From assembly GCA_900753715.1 (NCBI GenBank), contig CAAEAE010000117.1, positions 1-34,191 of the forward strand: a stretch of DNA of 34,191 bases, given 5' to 3'. The notes under the pieces are model-generated. The model did no database searches, was not told the DNA's origin, and saw only the letters and a program-made list of their open reading frames with translations. Shown here piece after piece: positions 7,331 to 16,398 of this stretch (positions within the stretch are counted from its first letter, which is position 1; every line of letters begins with the position of its first letter). The translations under genes were made by a program, and so were the position numbers. The stretch comes from an uncultured Roseburia sp. (GTDB taxonomy: Bacteria; Bacillota_A; Clostridia; Lachnospirales; Lachnospiraceae).

Positions 7331-8428
7331 GTGGCAATCGTTTTGATAATGACAATTCTGCTTTGTAATAATGTTATGGGAATGGCAATGGAAATGGAAT
7401 CAACATCAGATATTACAGCATCGCAGATTAAAGAGCAGGCAGTAGCACTTTTAAAAGAAGGATATGAAGAGTACTATGATTTTAAGGAAAGTGATATTAC
7501 ACTATGTGAAAGAAAAACATCGGAAAATCAGGTGGAAGAAAAATATCTTTTAGAGGTTGTGGTTCAGCTGAAAGCAAAAGATGTTTTGGAATTGGATTAC
7601 TTTAAGGGAATGGCTGCATATAATGAGGAATTGAACCGCGAGGTGGAGCTCCTTTGCGAAAAAAGTAGTTTGGAGCCTGAGACAGATATGCTACAGACTT
7701 TGGAAATATCCAACGCAGAGTTGAAGAAAACATATAATAATCTGGAACAATACATAGGACAAGACCAGGAACTTTGTTTTTACCTTGAAGTGATTTATCA
7801 TGATGATGAAAGACATATACTGTTTGAAAATGGATTAGACTACGTTCCAGTTGAACAAATATTTCCACAAAGTCCTGAAGAATTAAAAGAGGACGGTTAT
7901 GCGGCATTAGAGGAGAGAATCGAAAGAGAGACGATAGAACAGAAAACTAGAACACAGAGAGCATCGTCCTACTCAATCTATAATGCAGTATGGTATACGG
8001 AAGCATACACATCGAATCCGAAATCATGCAGTATACATGGAACATCATGTGGGATGTTAGTAGACACATCAAAATATAATTCTTCTTATAAAAATTATGC
8101 AGATGGTCACTCGGATTGCGCAAACTTTATGTCCCAGACATTATGTGCGGGAGGAATACCGACTGATTCAACGTGGTATGCAGGGGCAAAGGCATGGATT
8201 AATGTGGCATCATTGTGCAATTATATGACAGGAAAGGGATACTGGAAGACAGTTTCATCGTCAAGTGTAGCTGTAGTGGATTTCCTAAAATTTAAAAATT
8301 ATTCACATATAGTAATGATTGCAGCGCACGATGGGGTTACGTTCAGATATTCGGGACATACAAATGATAGAAAGGACTATCCAATTACGCTGAGTAGTTC
8401 TGATACTTATTATCGGATAACTTATTAA
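7331..8428 (+). CDS. secreted Amidase_6 domain protein, signal-peptide start disrupted by a one-base shift
   Basis: The open frame gives 365 residues from a GTG at 7331. The N-terminal hydrophobic stretch (IVLIMTILLCNNVMG) is an export signal. Residues 23-205 are an unrecognised acidic region. Residues 214-365 are a putative amidase domain (Amidase_6, NlpC/P60-like fold), with YNAVWY, the catalytic-Cys motif DCANF (Cys263) and SHIVMI (His326). Such enzymes cleave amide bonds, probably in peptidoglycan. The ribosome binding site AAAGGAG fits an ATG at 7314, but that ATG runs MRKS-stop. One extra A in the five-A run 7319-7323 would join it to this frame. The GTG lies too far from the binding site. 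Expression may therefore be off, slippage-dependent, or the base may be an assembly error. Confidence 0.85.
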   Translation: MAIVLIMTILLCNNVMGMAMEMESTSDITASQIKEQAVALLKEGYEEYYDFKESDITLCERKTSENQVEEKYLLEVVVQLKAKDVLELDYFKGMAAYNEELNREVELLCEKSSLEPETDMLQTLEISNAELKKTYNNLEQYIGQDQELCFYLEVIYHDDERHILFENGLDYVPVEQIFPQSPEELKEDGYAALEERIERETIEQKTRTQRASSYSIYNAVWYTEAYTSNPKSCSIHGTSCGMLVDTSKYNSSYKNYADGHSDCANFMSQTLCAGGIPTDSTWYAGAKAWINVASLCNYMTGKGYWKTVSSSSVAVVDFLKFKNYSHIVMIAAHDGVTFRYSGHTNDRKDYPITLSSSDTYYRITY

Positions 8429-8435
8429 CTGGATT

Positions 8436-8475
8436 AAAGGGGATATCTTCAAAATAAAGGTGGATATCCCTTTTT
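8436..8475 (+). terminator. intrinsic terminator after the amidase gene
   Basis: GGGATATC (8440-8447) pairs with GATATCCC (8463-8470) across a 15-base loop, with A/T extension of the stem and five T at 8471-8475. It lies eight bases after the amidase stop and separates it from the lipoprotein gene. Confidence 0.85.
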
Positions 8476-8494
8476 AAGAAAGAGGGGGACGGAT

Positions 8495-8605
8495 ATGAAA
8501 AAAATGTTATGTGCAGCGACGGCAGTCATTATCTGCAATATTGGTCTGACAGGCTGTGGGGGCGCGCTTCAAATGCACATCCAGAAGATTATTTCACAGA
8601 AATAA
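8495..8605 (+). other. detached lipoprotein signal-peptide reading frame
   Basis: ATG 8495, preceded by GAGGGGGACGG, encodes a 36-residue frame that begins with a typical lipoprotein signal: MKKMLCAATAV, a hydrophobic core, and the lipobox LTGC with Cys21. It then leaves the long frame and stops at 8603-8605. Adding one G to the five-G run at 8558-8562 would join it to the mature lipoprotein frame as C-G-G-R-A-S-N. It is the true 5' end of the next gene, now out of frame. Confidence 0.8.
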
Positions 8606-9666
8606 GAGCAGAGATGCAGGGTGACTTTGATGTTGGAAGAGCAGCCATACAGGATAAATACCGGGATGAGGGGCTCGCGGCATTGCAGGAGACGGAGTCG
8701 GAGGATGGTTATCGGTATACGTTCCAAAATATTCAGATAGACGATTCCAAAACGGTGGAGCAGATAGAGATTGATTTGAGTGAATATCGGGAGCAGGCGG
8801 AAGGGTTTACGGATAATGAATATTTTTATGATGAAAAGAAAAATGCAATTTATTTTATATTCGACCCGCTTCCTGCGACTGACCAGGAATTGAATAGTTC
8901 CATGGAAGAGACAGAGGAAAAACTGCTGATGGTACTGGTGGTATACCAGTTAGAGGATGGGAGCTGTGAGTTGATTCCTTATACCTCAGATACGGAGGAA
9001 GGATTGTGGTTTACCGAGGGTTATTGTCTGGGAGATAATATTTATGAGAATACGGGAAAAGCGGATGTGATACCGTATGTGCTTAACAAAACCACAAAAG
9101 AAGTAAGAAAAATGGACAAGGAGTATGAACAGGCAGAGGCAGAGATTGAAAAATATAAAAAAGAAAAAGGGCTGGATGAAAGGCAGACCGTCTTTTTTAC
9201 ACCTGTGATAGATGACGGAACTTGTGTTGTTGTGGCTGTGGATATTGCACCGGCGATGGATTTGCCGGAGAAAGGCTGCATTTACATGGTGTTTGAGGAA
9301 CAGAAGCTGCTTGACAGCATGGTAATCTGGAGAGACGGGGAAGACGATGTTACTGATGCAAATATTGAAAAGGCAATGGCGGTTGTCTGGCATGAATTTG
9401 ATGAGGGAAATAATGACGATATTACGACAGAGAGAACTTACAAACAGTATCTTTCCGGATTAAAGTATGATGAAAAACTACAGGAGGCGAATAAGCTGTC
9501 AGACGAAAACAGACAGGGAAAGGTGATATATCTGCAGGCAGATGTGGTTTCAGTCCTGGTAGAGGGAGAAGGCTGGGATAGTGTTGTGGAATATCCTAAT
9601 TATGGGTACTGGCTGGTACAGGAGGACAGTGAAGCAGGATTTCGGATTGTAGAGAGGGGCTACTAA
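8509..9666 (+). CDS. lipoprotein of unknown function, frameshifted after the lipobox
   Basis: The long frame encodes about 365 residues of genuine mature protein from roughly base 8560 (RASNAHPEDYFTEIR) to the stop. Residues before that are an out-of-frame reading of the signal peptide encoded from 8495, so the listed start is only the first ATG of the open frame. The mature part is very acidic, with Glu/Asp/Lys-rich helices (EQAEAEIEKYKKEKG) and beta segments; no known domain is recognised. A single missing G at 8558-8562 explains the break. As written, the product would lack a lipid anchor or export signal and is probably not functional. It sits between the amidase and the second candidate ECF promoter. 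No clear promoter of its own is visible. Confidence 0.72.
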   Translation: MCSDGSHYLQYWSDRLWGRASNAHPEDYFTEIRAEMQGDFDVGRAAIQDKYRDEGLAALQETESEDGYRYTFQNIQIDDSKTVEQIEIDLSEYREQAEGFTDNEYFYDEKKNAIYFIFDPLPATDQELNSSMEETEEKLLMVLVVYQLEDGSCELIPYTSDTEEGLWFTEGYCLGDNIYENTGKADVIPYVLNKTTKEVRKMDKEYEQAEAEIEKYKKEKGLDERQTVFFTPVIDDGTCVVVAVDIAPAMDLPEKGCIYMVFEEQKLLDSMVIWRDGEDDVTDANIEKAMAVVWHEFDEGNNDDITTERTYKQYLSGLKYDEKLQEANKLSDENRQGKVIYLQADVVSVLVEGEGWDSVVEYPNYGYWLVQEDSEAGFRIVERGY

Positions 9667-9701
9667 AAAATATCATACAAAATAAAAAATATTAAAAGAC
9701 T

Positions 9702-9741
9702 TGTAGAGAAAAAGCAATCTTTTTCGTTTTATAAATAGATG
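9702..9741 (+). promoter_or_regulatory. candidate ECF sigma promoter, copy 2
   Basis: TGTAGAGAAAA, 12 bases, CGTTT, then TAAATAGATG: the same block and spacing as at 6802-6841, with 32 of 40 bases identical. It lies in the 177-base gap between the lipoprotein and the small secreted protein gene at 9844, about 115 bases before that start. The two sites are exactly 2900 bases apart, which appears to be coincidence. Confidence 0.7.
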
Positions 9742-9843
9742 GGATTGAAAAATACAAATATAGGGGAAAGGAGCGGAAGGAAGAAATGTAATATCAACTC
9801 ATCTGTTACATAAAGAAGATTAAAACGAAAAGGAGAAAATGCT

Positions 9844-10218
9844 ATGAAAAATTTAAAAAAAGCAATACTTGTTTTAATGGTAGGAGTTTTACTGTTTAGT
9901 GGTCAGCAGATGCAGGTAAATGCAGCCACAAATGAAGAAAGCGATATTATGGTAACTTCATTTACCAACAATGTTAATGTCACAAAGCAGGGAATGACGG
10001 TTAGCTTTGTATTTTACTATTCAGATGGCAGTACTGCAGACATTGCGGAATGGAGTTATAATAAATCGTATAATGAAAATTATACATTTGCATTAACGAA
10101 GGAGAGTTTTTCTGGAGATACGGAAACTGTTGTTGTAGTTGCAACAAATAAGAAAACAGGAGCACAGATTTCTTTTGGAGCATGGTGTGATATTTATGGT
10201 CGCACAGGTACATTTTAA
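9844..10218 (+). CDS. small secreted protein of unknown function
   Basis: A 124-residue protein with a signal peptide (MKNLKKAI, hydrophobic core 7-19, probable cleavage after VNA at residue 27). The mature part, about 97 residues, is beta-rich and aromatic, with a single cysteine near the end (GAWCDIYG). I do not recognise the family. It is not obviously homologous to the secreted protein at 6885, although both follow the same candidate ECF promoter. AAAGGAG precedes ATG by seven bases. A perfect hairpin starts 16 bases after its stop. Confidence 0.8.
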   Translation: MKNLKKAILVLMVGVLLFSGQQMQVNAATNEESDIMVTSFTNNVNVTKQGMTVSFVFYYSDGSTADIAEWSYNKSYNENYTFALTKESFSGDTETVVVVATNKKTGAQISFGAWCDIYGRTGTF

Positions 10219-10233
10219 ATAAGTGATAATTTA

Positions 10234-10278
10234 TTTATGCAGGCAAACTTTAGAAGGCGAAAAGTTTGCCTGCATAAA
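10234..10278 (+). other. perfect 18-bp stem hairpin without U-tract
   Basis: TTTATGCAGGCAAACTTT (10234-10251), a nine-base loop, then the exact complement at 10261-10278. No T run follows on either strand, so it is not a standard intrinsic terminator. It lies between the secreted protein stop and the substrate-binding protein start. It could protect the upstream mRNA end or reduce read-through. Confidence 0.8.
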
Positions 10279-10299
10279 CAGACAGAGAGGGGCTCTTAG

Positions 10300-12402
10300 A
10301 TGTCTGGACGATGGAGAAGGTATGCAGCCTGCATGATGTTACTGGTTATTTTTGTATTGCCTGCAGGCTGCGGAGATAAGGATTTGGTAGAGGTCGAAAC
10401 GATGTCCTTTGAACAGTACTATTTGCAGGAAAAATCAGAAATCTGTGTGCCCGAGCAGGTGGTATGCGGAACAGAATGTGCGTGGGCAATCACTACGGGA
10501 AAGAATGATGTTATCTATCAGGTGGCATATGGGAATGAATCACCGGAAGTGAAAGAGATAACATGGCAGCAGGATGAGGCGGAACATCTGATAAGTATTG
10601 CATATGAGAATGGAAAATTGTATGCAATGGTCCGGATGGATGAGGGAAAAACACTGGAAATACGATATTATCGGCTGGGCGGAGAATTTGAGACATATCG
10701 GGCAATAGAAGCGGAAGCGGAACAAGGGTTAGCGGTTGGAACCTTATTTTGGGTGGATGCAGAGAAAAACGTGTATATTGCAGAAGGGAACGCCGTGACG
10801 CGGTTTGATGCAGGAACGGGAGAAAAAACGGGGATTACATTGGATGGTACGCCGTGTGTTTTCCTGGAAACTGAGAACGGTGTGGAATGTCTTGTAGAGG
10901 AATCAGATGGCATTGGATTGTATGGGATAGAAGGAAAAAATGTAAAAAAGCGTTGGAAGATAAAAAAGGCGGTCCGAAATCTGAAAACGGTCCGAAACAG
11001 TGATGCAGAAACGTTATTTCTGGTATCAGGGAGTGCGTTAATGCTTGTTGACAGAGCGACGGGGACACTTTTGGCAGAAACGGATTTGCTGCTCATGGGA
11101 GCGCATGATGTACTGGCTGGAAATTATGAGACAGAAGACAGCACATTATGGTTGTTTCAAAAGGGGAATGGAACGGAGGGCAGGCTGGAGATAAGCCAGT
11201 TTGAGAGAAAGGAAGCGGGCACAGAGGAACGGCGGATTCAGCTTGTCTATGGAACAATGGGAACCATAAACGAAGATGTGGATGACAGTATAAAAGCGGC
11301 AATTATGCAGTTTAATCAGGAAAATAAGAACTATTATATTACGATAAAAAATTATCATGATGATGTTGATTTGCGGAGGCTGCATGCTGAATTTGCAAGT
11401 GGAAATGCACCGGATATTCTGGATTTGACCTATTCTTTTTATTATGAAAGCTATGTGCAAAACGGATATCTGACGGATTTGCGTCCATATCTGGAACGGT
11501 CGGACTATAAGGATGATATCATATGGAATGTACTGGATACGTATCAGATAGATGGGGGTCTGTATCTTCTGGCACCACAGTTTTCAATTACGGCAATGGC
11601 GGTTCATCCGGAGTATGCGGCGGAGATTGAGACATGGAATATGCAGACATTTCGTACCCTGTTGGAAGAAAATCAGTGGGAGAAGGATGTATGGCAGGGG
11701 TATGGAGAGGCAGAGCGTTTACTTTATAAGATGCTGACAGGCAGACAGAGTGAATTTATTGACCGGGAGAATGAGACGGCAGCATTTGAGACAGAAGAAT
11801 TTATGAAATTGTTGGAATTATGCAAATCATATCAGGAGTCGTATCGGGAGGATGCCTATGAGTGGACATCCGAGGATTTGATTCAAAATGAATTGTGTAT
11901 GCCGTTAATATTTGAAGATGTAGGCACGTATCTGTCAGGAACAGAATTTTATGGAAGAGAGTATGCACTGTATGGATATCCGACTGAGCAGGGACAGGTG
12001 TACGGCGTGGATGTCTGTCCGGATTGCTGCGGAATTTATGCCGGAAGTCCGAACAAGGAAGGGGCATGGGAGTTTATAGAAAGCCTTTTGGAGGAATCGC
12101 ATCAGAAGTGGCATACAGGAGTAAACAAAGGGTTCCCAATCCGTAAATCACTGTTACGGGAAGTTCAGAAGGAGTGGCAGCCGATAACGTTCTCAAACGG
12201 AGAGAAGGTTTCCATGACAGAGGCTGAATATGAGATTTTAGAAACGATTATTTATGAGGAAAATCTTGTGAGGGATACGATTGACAAGAATGTCTGGAAT
12301 GTGATTGAGGAGGAAGCTGCGTCTTATTTTGCAGGAGATAAAAGCGTGGAAGAGGCTGTGGGACTGATACAGCGCCGGATAGAATTGATTTTAAGTGAAT
12401 AA
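10300..12402 (+). CDS. large substrate-binding lipoprotein with N-terminal extension
   Basis: A 700-residue lipoprotein: signal peptide with lipobox LPAGC (Cys24). Residues about 50-310 form a repeated beta-strand region resembling a propeller (segments such as LFWVDAEKNVYIAEG). Residues about 315-690 resemble an extracellular solute-binding protein of the sugar-binding type (AIMQFNQENKNYYI, FASGNAPDILDL, NEGAWEFIE-like C-terminal helix as NKEGAWEFIESL). The usual family length is about 430, so the front half is an addition. No permease or ATPase gene lies nearby, which argues for a sensing or surface role rather than simple import; this is inference. GAGAGG precedes ATG by about nine bases. 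A hairpin separates it from the secreted protein gene, so it may be transcribed from ECF promoter 2 by read-through. Confidence 0.85.
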   Translation: MSGRWRRYAACMMLLVIFVLPAGCGDKDLVEVETMSFEQYYLQEKSEICVPEQVVCGTECAWAITTGKNDVIYQVAYGNESPEVKEITWQQDEAEHLISIAYENGKLYAMVRMDEGKTLEIRYYRLGGEFETYRAIEAEAEQGLAVGTLFWVDAEKNVYIAEGNAVTRFDAGTGEKTGITLDGTPCVFLETENGVECLVEESDGIGLYGIEGKNVKKRWKIKKAVRNLKTVRNSDAETLFLVSGSALMLVDRATGTLLAETDLLLMGAHDVLAGNYETEDSTLWLFQKGNGTEGRLEISQFERKEAGTEERRIQLVYGTMGTINEDVDDSIKAAIMQFNQENKNYYITIKNYHDDVDLRRLHAEFASGNAPDILDLTYSFYYESYVQNGYLTDLRPYLERSDYKDDIIWNVLDTYQIDGGLYLLAPQFSITAMAVHPEYAAEIETWNMQTFRTLLEENQWEKDVWQGYGEAERLLYKMLTGRQSEFIDRENETAAFETEEFMKLLELCKSYQESYREDAYEWTSEDLIQNELCMPLIFEDVGTYLSGTEFYGREYALYGYPTEQGQVYGVDVCPDCCGIYAGSPNKEGAWEFIESLLEESHQKWHTGVNKGFPIRKSLLREVQKEWQPITFSNGEKVSMTEAEYEILETIIYEENLVRDTIDKNVWNVIEEEAASYFAGDKSVEEAVGLIQRRIELILSE

Positions 12403-12420
12403 AAAGGAGTCGTTTAATGA

Positions 12421-12458
12421 AAAAGGGGGATACCACACTTTTGTATGGCATCCCCTTT
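12421..12458. terminator. bidirectional terminator between the substrate-binding protein gene and pyrG
   Basis: GGGGATACCA (12426-12435) pairs with TGGCATCCCC (12446-12455) with one A-C mismatch. A-rich flank on the left gives a CTTTTT run for minus-strand transcripts (pyrG). The right flank gives a shorter TTT for plus-strand transcripts. Confidence 0.85.
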
Positions 12459-12470
12459 CTGGAAATTTGT

Positions 12471-14078
12471 TTATTTTGTTCCAAACTGAATAGCTGCTTC
12501 TACGAATCCCTTGAATAACGGATGTGGGCGGTTTGGTCTGGATTTTAACTCCGGGTGTGCCTGGGTTGCGATGAACCATGGGTGATCCGGAATCTCAATC
12601 ATCTCAACGATTCTGCCGTCAGGAGAAGTACCGCAGAGCTTCATGCCATGCTCGGTTAAAGCGGCACGGAAGTCGTTGTTTACTTCGTAACGGTGACGGT
12701 GTCTCTCGTGAATCTCCTCAGAGCCGTATACCTGATAAGCCTTTGAGGACTTGTCCAGAATACATGGGTAGGAACCAAGCCGTAAGGTTCCACCGATATC
12801 TTCCACACCGTTCTGGTCCGGCATTAATGCGATAACCGGATGGGTGGTGTTCGGGTCTAACTCGATACTGTGTGCATCGTTGAAGCCGCAGACATGTCTT
12901 GCATATTCAATGATGGCAACCTGCATACCAAGGCAGAGACCAAGGTAAGGAACTTTGTGCTCACGGGCATATTTTGCTGCGAGAATTTTGCCTTCCACAC
13001 CGCGGGAACCAAAACCGCCCGGAACAAGAATACCGGATACATCGCCGAGCATTTCGTCCACGTTATCCTCGGTTAAATCCTCGGAGTCAATCCACTTGAT
13101 GTCAACTGTGGCACGTCCGGCAATTCCGCCGTGCTTTAAGGCTTCTACAACAGAAATATAAGCGTCATGCAGGGCAATGTATTTTCCGACAAGAGCAATT
13201 CTGACTTCTTTGTCCGGATGACGGAGTGCGTCTACCATTGCTTCCCAGTCTTTCAAATCCGGTTCCGGACAGTCTAAGTGCAGACACTTGCAGGCAACCT
13301 TTGCAAGATTTTCTTTTTCCATGGCAAGAGGTGCCTCGTAGAGGTATTCCACATCCAGGTTCTGGAGAACGTGACCGTTTGGCACGTTACAGAACAGCGC
13401 AATCTTGTCCTTAAGGCTCTGGTCAAGCTCGTGTTCGGAACGGCAGACGATGATATCCGGCTGGATTCCCATTCCCTGTAACTCTTTTACGCTTGCCTGG
13501 GTAGGCTTCGTCTTAAGCTCGCCGGATGCCTTGAGGTAAGGAATCAGGGTAACATGAATGAGAATGGCATTCTCGTGACCAACCTCATGCTGGAACTGAC
13601 GGATTGCTTCTAAGAACGGCTGGCTTTCGATATCGCCGACGGTTCCACCGACCTCGATGATGGCAATATGCGTCTCTTCCGAGGTGAAATTGCGGTAAAA
13701 CCGGCTCTTAATCTCGTTTGTAATATGAGGAATCACCTGTACCGTTCCACCGCCGTAATCGCCACGGCGCTCCTTCTGAAGGACGGACCAGTATACTTTA
13801 CCGGTGGTTACATTTGAATTTTTCGTCAAGCTCTCATCGATAAAACGCTCGTAATGACCTAAGTCCAAATCAGTTTCTGCACCGTCATCGGTAACGAACA
13901 CCTCACCATGCTGAATCGGGTTCATGGTTCCAGGATCGATATTGATGTATGGGTCGAATTTCTGCATGGTTACTTTGTATCCGCGGGCTTTCAATAATCT
14001 TCCAAGGGAAGCCGCAGTGATACCTTTTCCCAAACCGGAAACTACACCACCAGTGACAAAGACGTATTTTACAGGCAT
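12471..14078 (-). CDS. pyrG: CTP synthase
   Basis: A 535-residue protein, normal length for CTP synthase, which makes CTP from UTP, ATP and glutamine. The N-terminal synthetase domain begins [23 protein letters not shown], with the conserved [15 protein letters not shown] segment. The C-terminal class I glutamine amidotransferase domain has the nucleophile motif [10 protein letters not shown] and the late His-Glu pair in [19 protein letters not shown] is eight bases before ATG. No attenuator or initial G-run of the Bacillus pyrG type is evident in the leader. Confidence 0.97.
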   Translation of the reverse strand: MPVKYVFVTGGVVSGLGKGITAASLGRLLKARGYKVTMQKFDPYINIDPGTMNPIQHGEVFVTDDGAETDLDLGHYERFIDESLTKNSNVTTGKVYWSVLQKERRGDYGGGTVQVIPHITNEIKSRFYRNFTSEETHIAIIEVGGTVGDIESQPFLEAIRQFQHEVGHENAILIHVTLIPYLKASGELKTKPTQASVKELQGMGIQPDIIVCRSEHELDQSLKDKIALFCNVPNGHVLQNLDVEYLYEAPLAMEKENLAKVACKCLHLDCPEPDLKDWEAMVDALRHPDKEVRIALVGKYIALHDAYISVVEALKHGGIAGRATVDIKWIDSEDLTEDNVDEMLGDVSGILVPGGFGSRGVEGKILAAKYAREHKVPYLGLCLGMQVAIIEYARHVCGFNDAHSIELDPNTTHPVIALMPDQNGVEDIGGTLRLGSYPCILDKSSKAYQVYGSEEIHERHRHRYEVNNDFRAALTEHGMKLCGTSPDGRIVEMIEIPDHPWFIATQAHPELKSRPNRPHPLFKGFVEAAIQFGTK

Positions 14079-14148
14079 AGGTTTTTCCTCCTCATAATAT
14101 ATGCTGCTAAATTGGTAAATAATATAAGATGCTGATAATAACTAAAAT

Positions 14149-14177
14149 AGTATACAACTAAGTGTGCGTAAAATCCA
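14149..14177 (-). promoter_or_regulatory. possible sigma-A promoter of pyrG
   Basis: On the minus strand, TATACT (14154-14149) is a good -10. TGGATT lies 17 bases upstream as a weak -35. It is the best candidate in the 255-base divergent gap between pyrG and ftsH. Confidence 0.4.
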
Positions 14178-14229
14178 GTGTAATTTATAAATTCTTTAGA
14201 AATGACAAGAAAAGTTCACCAAGTACGTA

Positions 14230-14258
14230 TTGCTTTTGTGAAATAATTTCAATATAAT
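14230..14258 (+). promoter_or_regulatory. sigma-A promoter of ftsH
   Basis: TTGCTT (14230-14235), exactly 17 bases, perfect TATAAT (14253-14258), 75 bases before the ftsH start. Confidence 0.75.
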
Positions 14259-14333
14259 AAAGAGGATATTTTAGGAAAGAGAAATCCGGAAACGAAATCG
14301 CAGGTTTTTGTTTCCGTCAGAAAGGATAGACGA

Positions 14334-16385
14334 ATGGACAACCAGGGACCTGATATGTACAATAACAATAATGGCGGCGATAATAAAAACGGCAATAACG
14401 GTAACCGGGGCGGAAACGGAGGAAATCATAACGGTCAGATTCTGATGACCTTTATTTTGATTTCACTTGTAGCTTTATTTATTATGAGCATGGTCGCAAA
14501 CCGCTTCAGCCAGATGAGCTCCAAGGAGATTACCTATACGGAATTTTTGCAGAAGGTTGAGGACGGTGAAGTAAAATCCGTTGTAATAGGAAGCTACCAG
14601 ATAGACATCACGTTAAATGATACGGAACAGAAATCAGCTTACGGCAATGTCAGCTATTACTGCGCGAGAGTGGCGGATGAAGATTTACTTCCGCTGTTAA
14701 AAGAAAAGAATATTGAAATCAGCGGTGTAATACCGGACAATACTTCAACGCTTATCTACAGCGTGTTAAGCTGGGTACTTCCATTGGTTTTAATCTGGGT
14801 TGTGATGGGATTTCTGATGCGCCGCATGGGAAGCGGAGCCATGGGAATCGGCAAGAGCAACGTCAAGATGTACGACATGGAGAAGCAGACCGGTGTCACA
14901 TTTAAGGACGTTGCAGGACAGGATGAAGCAAAGGAATCCTTGCAGGAGGTTGTAGATTTCCTGCACAATCCGGCAAAATATAAAGACATCGGTGCGAAGC
15001 TGCCGAAGGGTGCCCTTTTAGTGGGCCCTCCGGGAACCGGAAAAACATTGCTTGCAAAGGCGGTTGCAGGAGAGGCAAAGGTACCGTTTTTCTCACTGGC
15101 AGGTTCCGACTTTGTGGAAATGTTTGTCGGTATGGGTGCATCCCGTGTCAGGGATTTGTTTAAAGAGGCACAGAAGCAGGCACCGTGTATTATTTTTATT
15201 GATGAGATTGATGCAGTCGGAAAGAGCCGTGATTCACGGTATGGCGGCGGCAACGACGAGAGAGAGCAGACCCTCAACCAGCTTTTAGCAGAGATGGATG
15301 GATTTGACACTTCAAAGGGACTTCTCGTGTTAGCGGCAACAAACCGTCCGGAAGTGCTTGATAAGGCGTTGCTTCGTCCGGGACGTTTTGACAGACGGAT
15401 TATTGTCGATAAGCCGGATTTGAAGGGACGTCTGGAAACCTTAAAGGTACACAGCAAGGATGTCATGATGGATGAAACCGTAGACCTTGACGCACTTGCA
15501 CTTGCAACCGCAGGGCTCGTGGGTTCTGACCTTGCAAATATGATTAACGAGGCGGCAATCAATGCAGTAAAGCACGGAAGAAAATTTGTCAACCAGGCGG
15601 ATTTGTTTGATGCGTTTGAGCTTGTGGCTGTGGGCGGAAAAGAAAAGAAGGACCGCATCATGGGCGATAAGGAGCGCAAGATTGTTTCCTACCATGAGGT
15701 TGGACACGCAATTGTGACCGCTTTACAGAAGAATACTGAGCCGGTACAGAAGATTACGATTGTACCGCGTACGATGGGAGCACTTGGATATACCTTACAG
15801 ACGCCGGAAGAGGAGAAGTATTTACAGACCAAGGATGAGCTTCTGGCAAAGATTACGACTTACATGGCAGGACGTGCGGCAGAAATGCTGGTATTCCAGT
15901 CGGCAACCAGCGGTGCGGCAAACGATATCGAGCAGGCGACTGCAATTGCGAGAGCGATGGTTACCCAGTACGGTATGTCGGATAAGTTTGGCATGATGTG
16001 CCTTGCAACGGTGGAGAATCAGTATCTCGATAACCGTGCGGGATTAATCTGCGGAGAAGATACCGCCGCAATGATTGATGAAGAGGTTCTTTCGATTATC
16101 AATCACTGCTATGATGAGGCGATGCGTCTGCTGACAGAGAACCGGGAAGTGCTTGATAAGATTTCCGAGTATCTCTATGAGCATGAGACCATCACCGGTA
16201 AGGAATTTATGAAGATTTTCCGCGAACTGAAAGGAATCCCGGAGCCGGAGGGCGGGGAGAAGAAGACCTTCTTCGAGCAGGCAATGGAAGTACAGGAGGC
16301 AGAAAATCATAAGACAGAGAGCAATGTAGGACAAAACGTGGACTACACTGCGGATGACAATACAACCCTGCATAGTGAATCATGA
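14334..16385 (+). CDS. ftsH: ATP-dependent zinc metalloprotease FtsH
   Basis: A 683-residue membrane AAA+ protease that degrades misfolded membrane proteins and regulatory proteins. Two membrane helices (about 35-55 and 141-161) flank the extracytoplasmic part. The AAA+ module has Walker A GPPGTGKT (231-238), Walker B IIFIDEID (286-293) and the second region of homology around ATNRPEVLD. The zinc site is HEVGH (454-458, Val where Ala or Ser is commoner), with the third ligand Asp531 in AANDIEQAT. Residues 8-35 before the first helix are nearly all Asn and Gly, a low-complexity tail. AAAGGA precedes ATG by about eight bases. uvrC starts 13 bases after its stop. Confidence 0.97.
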   Translation: MDNQGPDMYNNNNGGDNKNGNNGNRGGNGGNHNGQILMTFILISLVALFIMSMVANRFSQMSSKEITYTEFLQKVEDGEVKSVVIGSYQIDITLNDTEQKSAYGNVSYYCARVADEDLLPLLKEKNIEISGVIPDNTSTLIYSVLSWVLPLVLIWVVMGFLMRRMGSGAMGIGKSNVKMYDMEKQTGVTFKDVAGQDEAKESLQEVVDFLHNPAKYKDIGAKLPKGALLVGPPGTGKTLLAKAVAGEAKVPFFSLAGSDFVEMFVGMGASRVRDLFKEAQKQAPCIIFIDEIDAVGKSRDSRYGGGNDEREQTLNQLLAEMDGFDTSKGLLVLAATNRPEVLDKALLRPGRFDRRIIVDKPDLKGRLETLKVHSKDVMMDETVDLDALALATAGLVGSDLANMINEAAINAVKHGRKFVNQADLFDAFELVAVGGKEKKDRIMGDKERKIVSYHEVGHAIVTALQKNTEPVQKITIVPRTMGALGYTLQTPEEEKYLQTKDELLAKITTYMAGRAAEMLVFQSATSGAANDIEQATAIARAMVTQYGMSDKFGMMCLATVENQYLDNRAGLICGEDTAAMIDEEVLSIINHCYDEAMRLLTENREVLDKISEYLYEHETITGKEFMKIFRELKGIPEPEGGEKKTFFEQAMEVQEAENHKTESNVGQNVDYTADDNTTLHSES

Positions 16386-16398
16386 GAATGAGGAAAAG

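Noticed and set aside
9648..9660. A third TGTAGAG motif near the lipoprotein stop
   Set aside because: It lacks the AAAA extension and has no CGTTT at the required distance.
14079..14333. A CTP-sensing pyrG attenuator as in Bacillus
   Set aside because: The minus-strand leader has neither an initial G-run nor a terminator hairpin before the pyrG ribosome site.
14756..15679. A 307-residue open frame antisense to ftsH
   Set aside because: It is a shadow of ftsH: no ribosome site, Ser/Pro-rich composition typical of antisense frames, and the plus strand carries every FtsH motif.
16354..16398. An upstream uvrC start inside ftsH
   Set aside because: It has no ribosome binding site, and UvrC proteins begin close to the [11 protein letters not shown] segment encoded from 16399.
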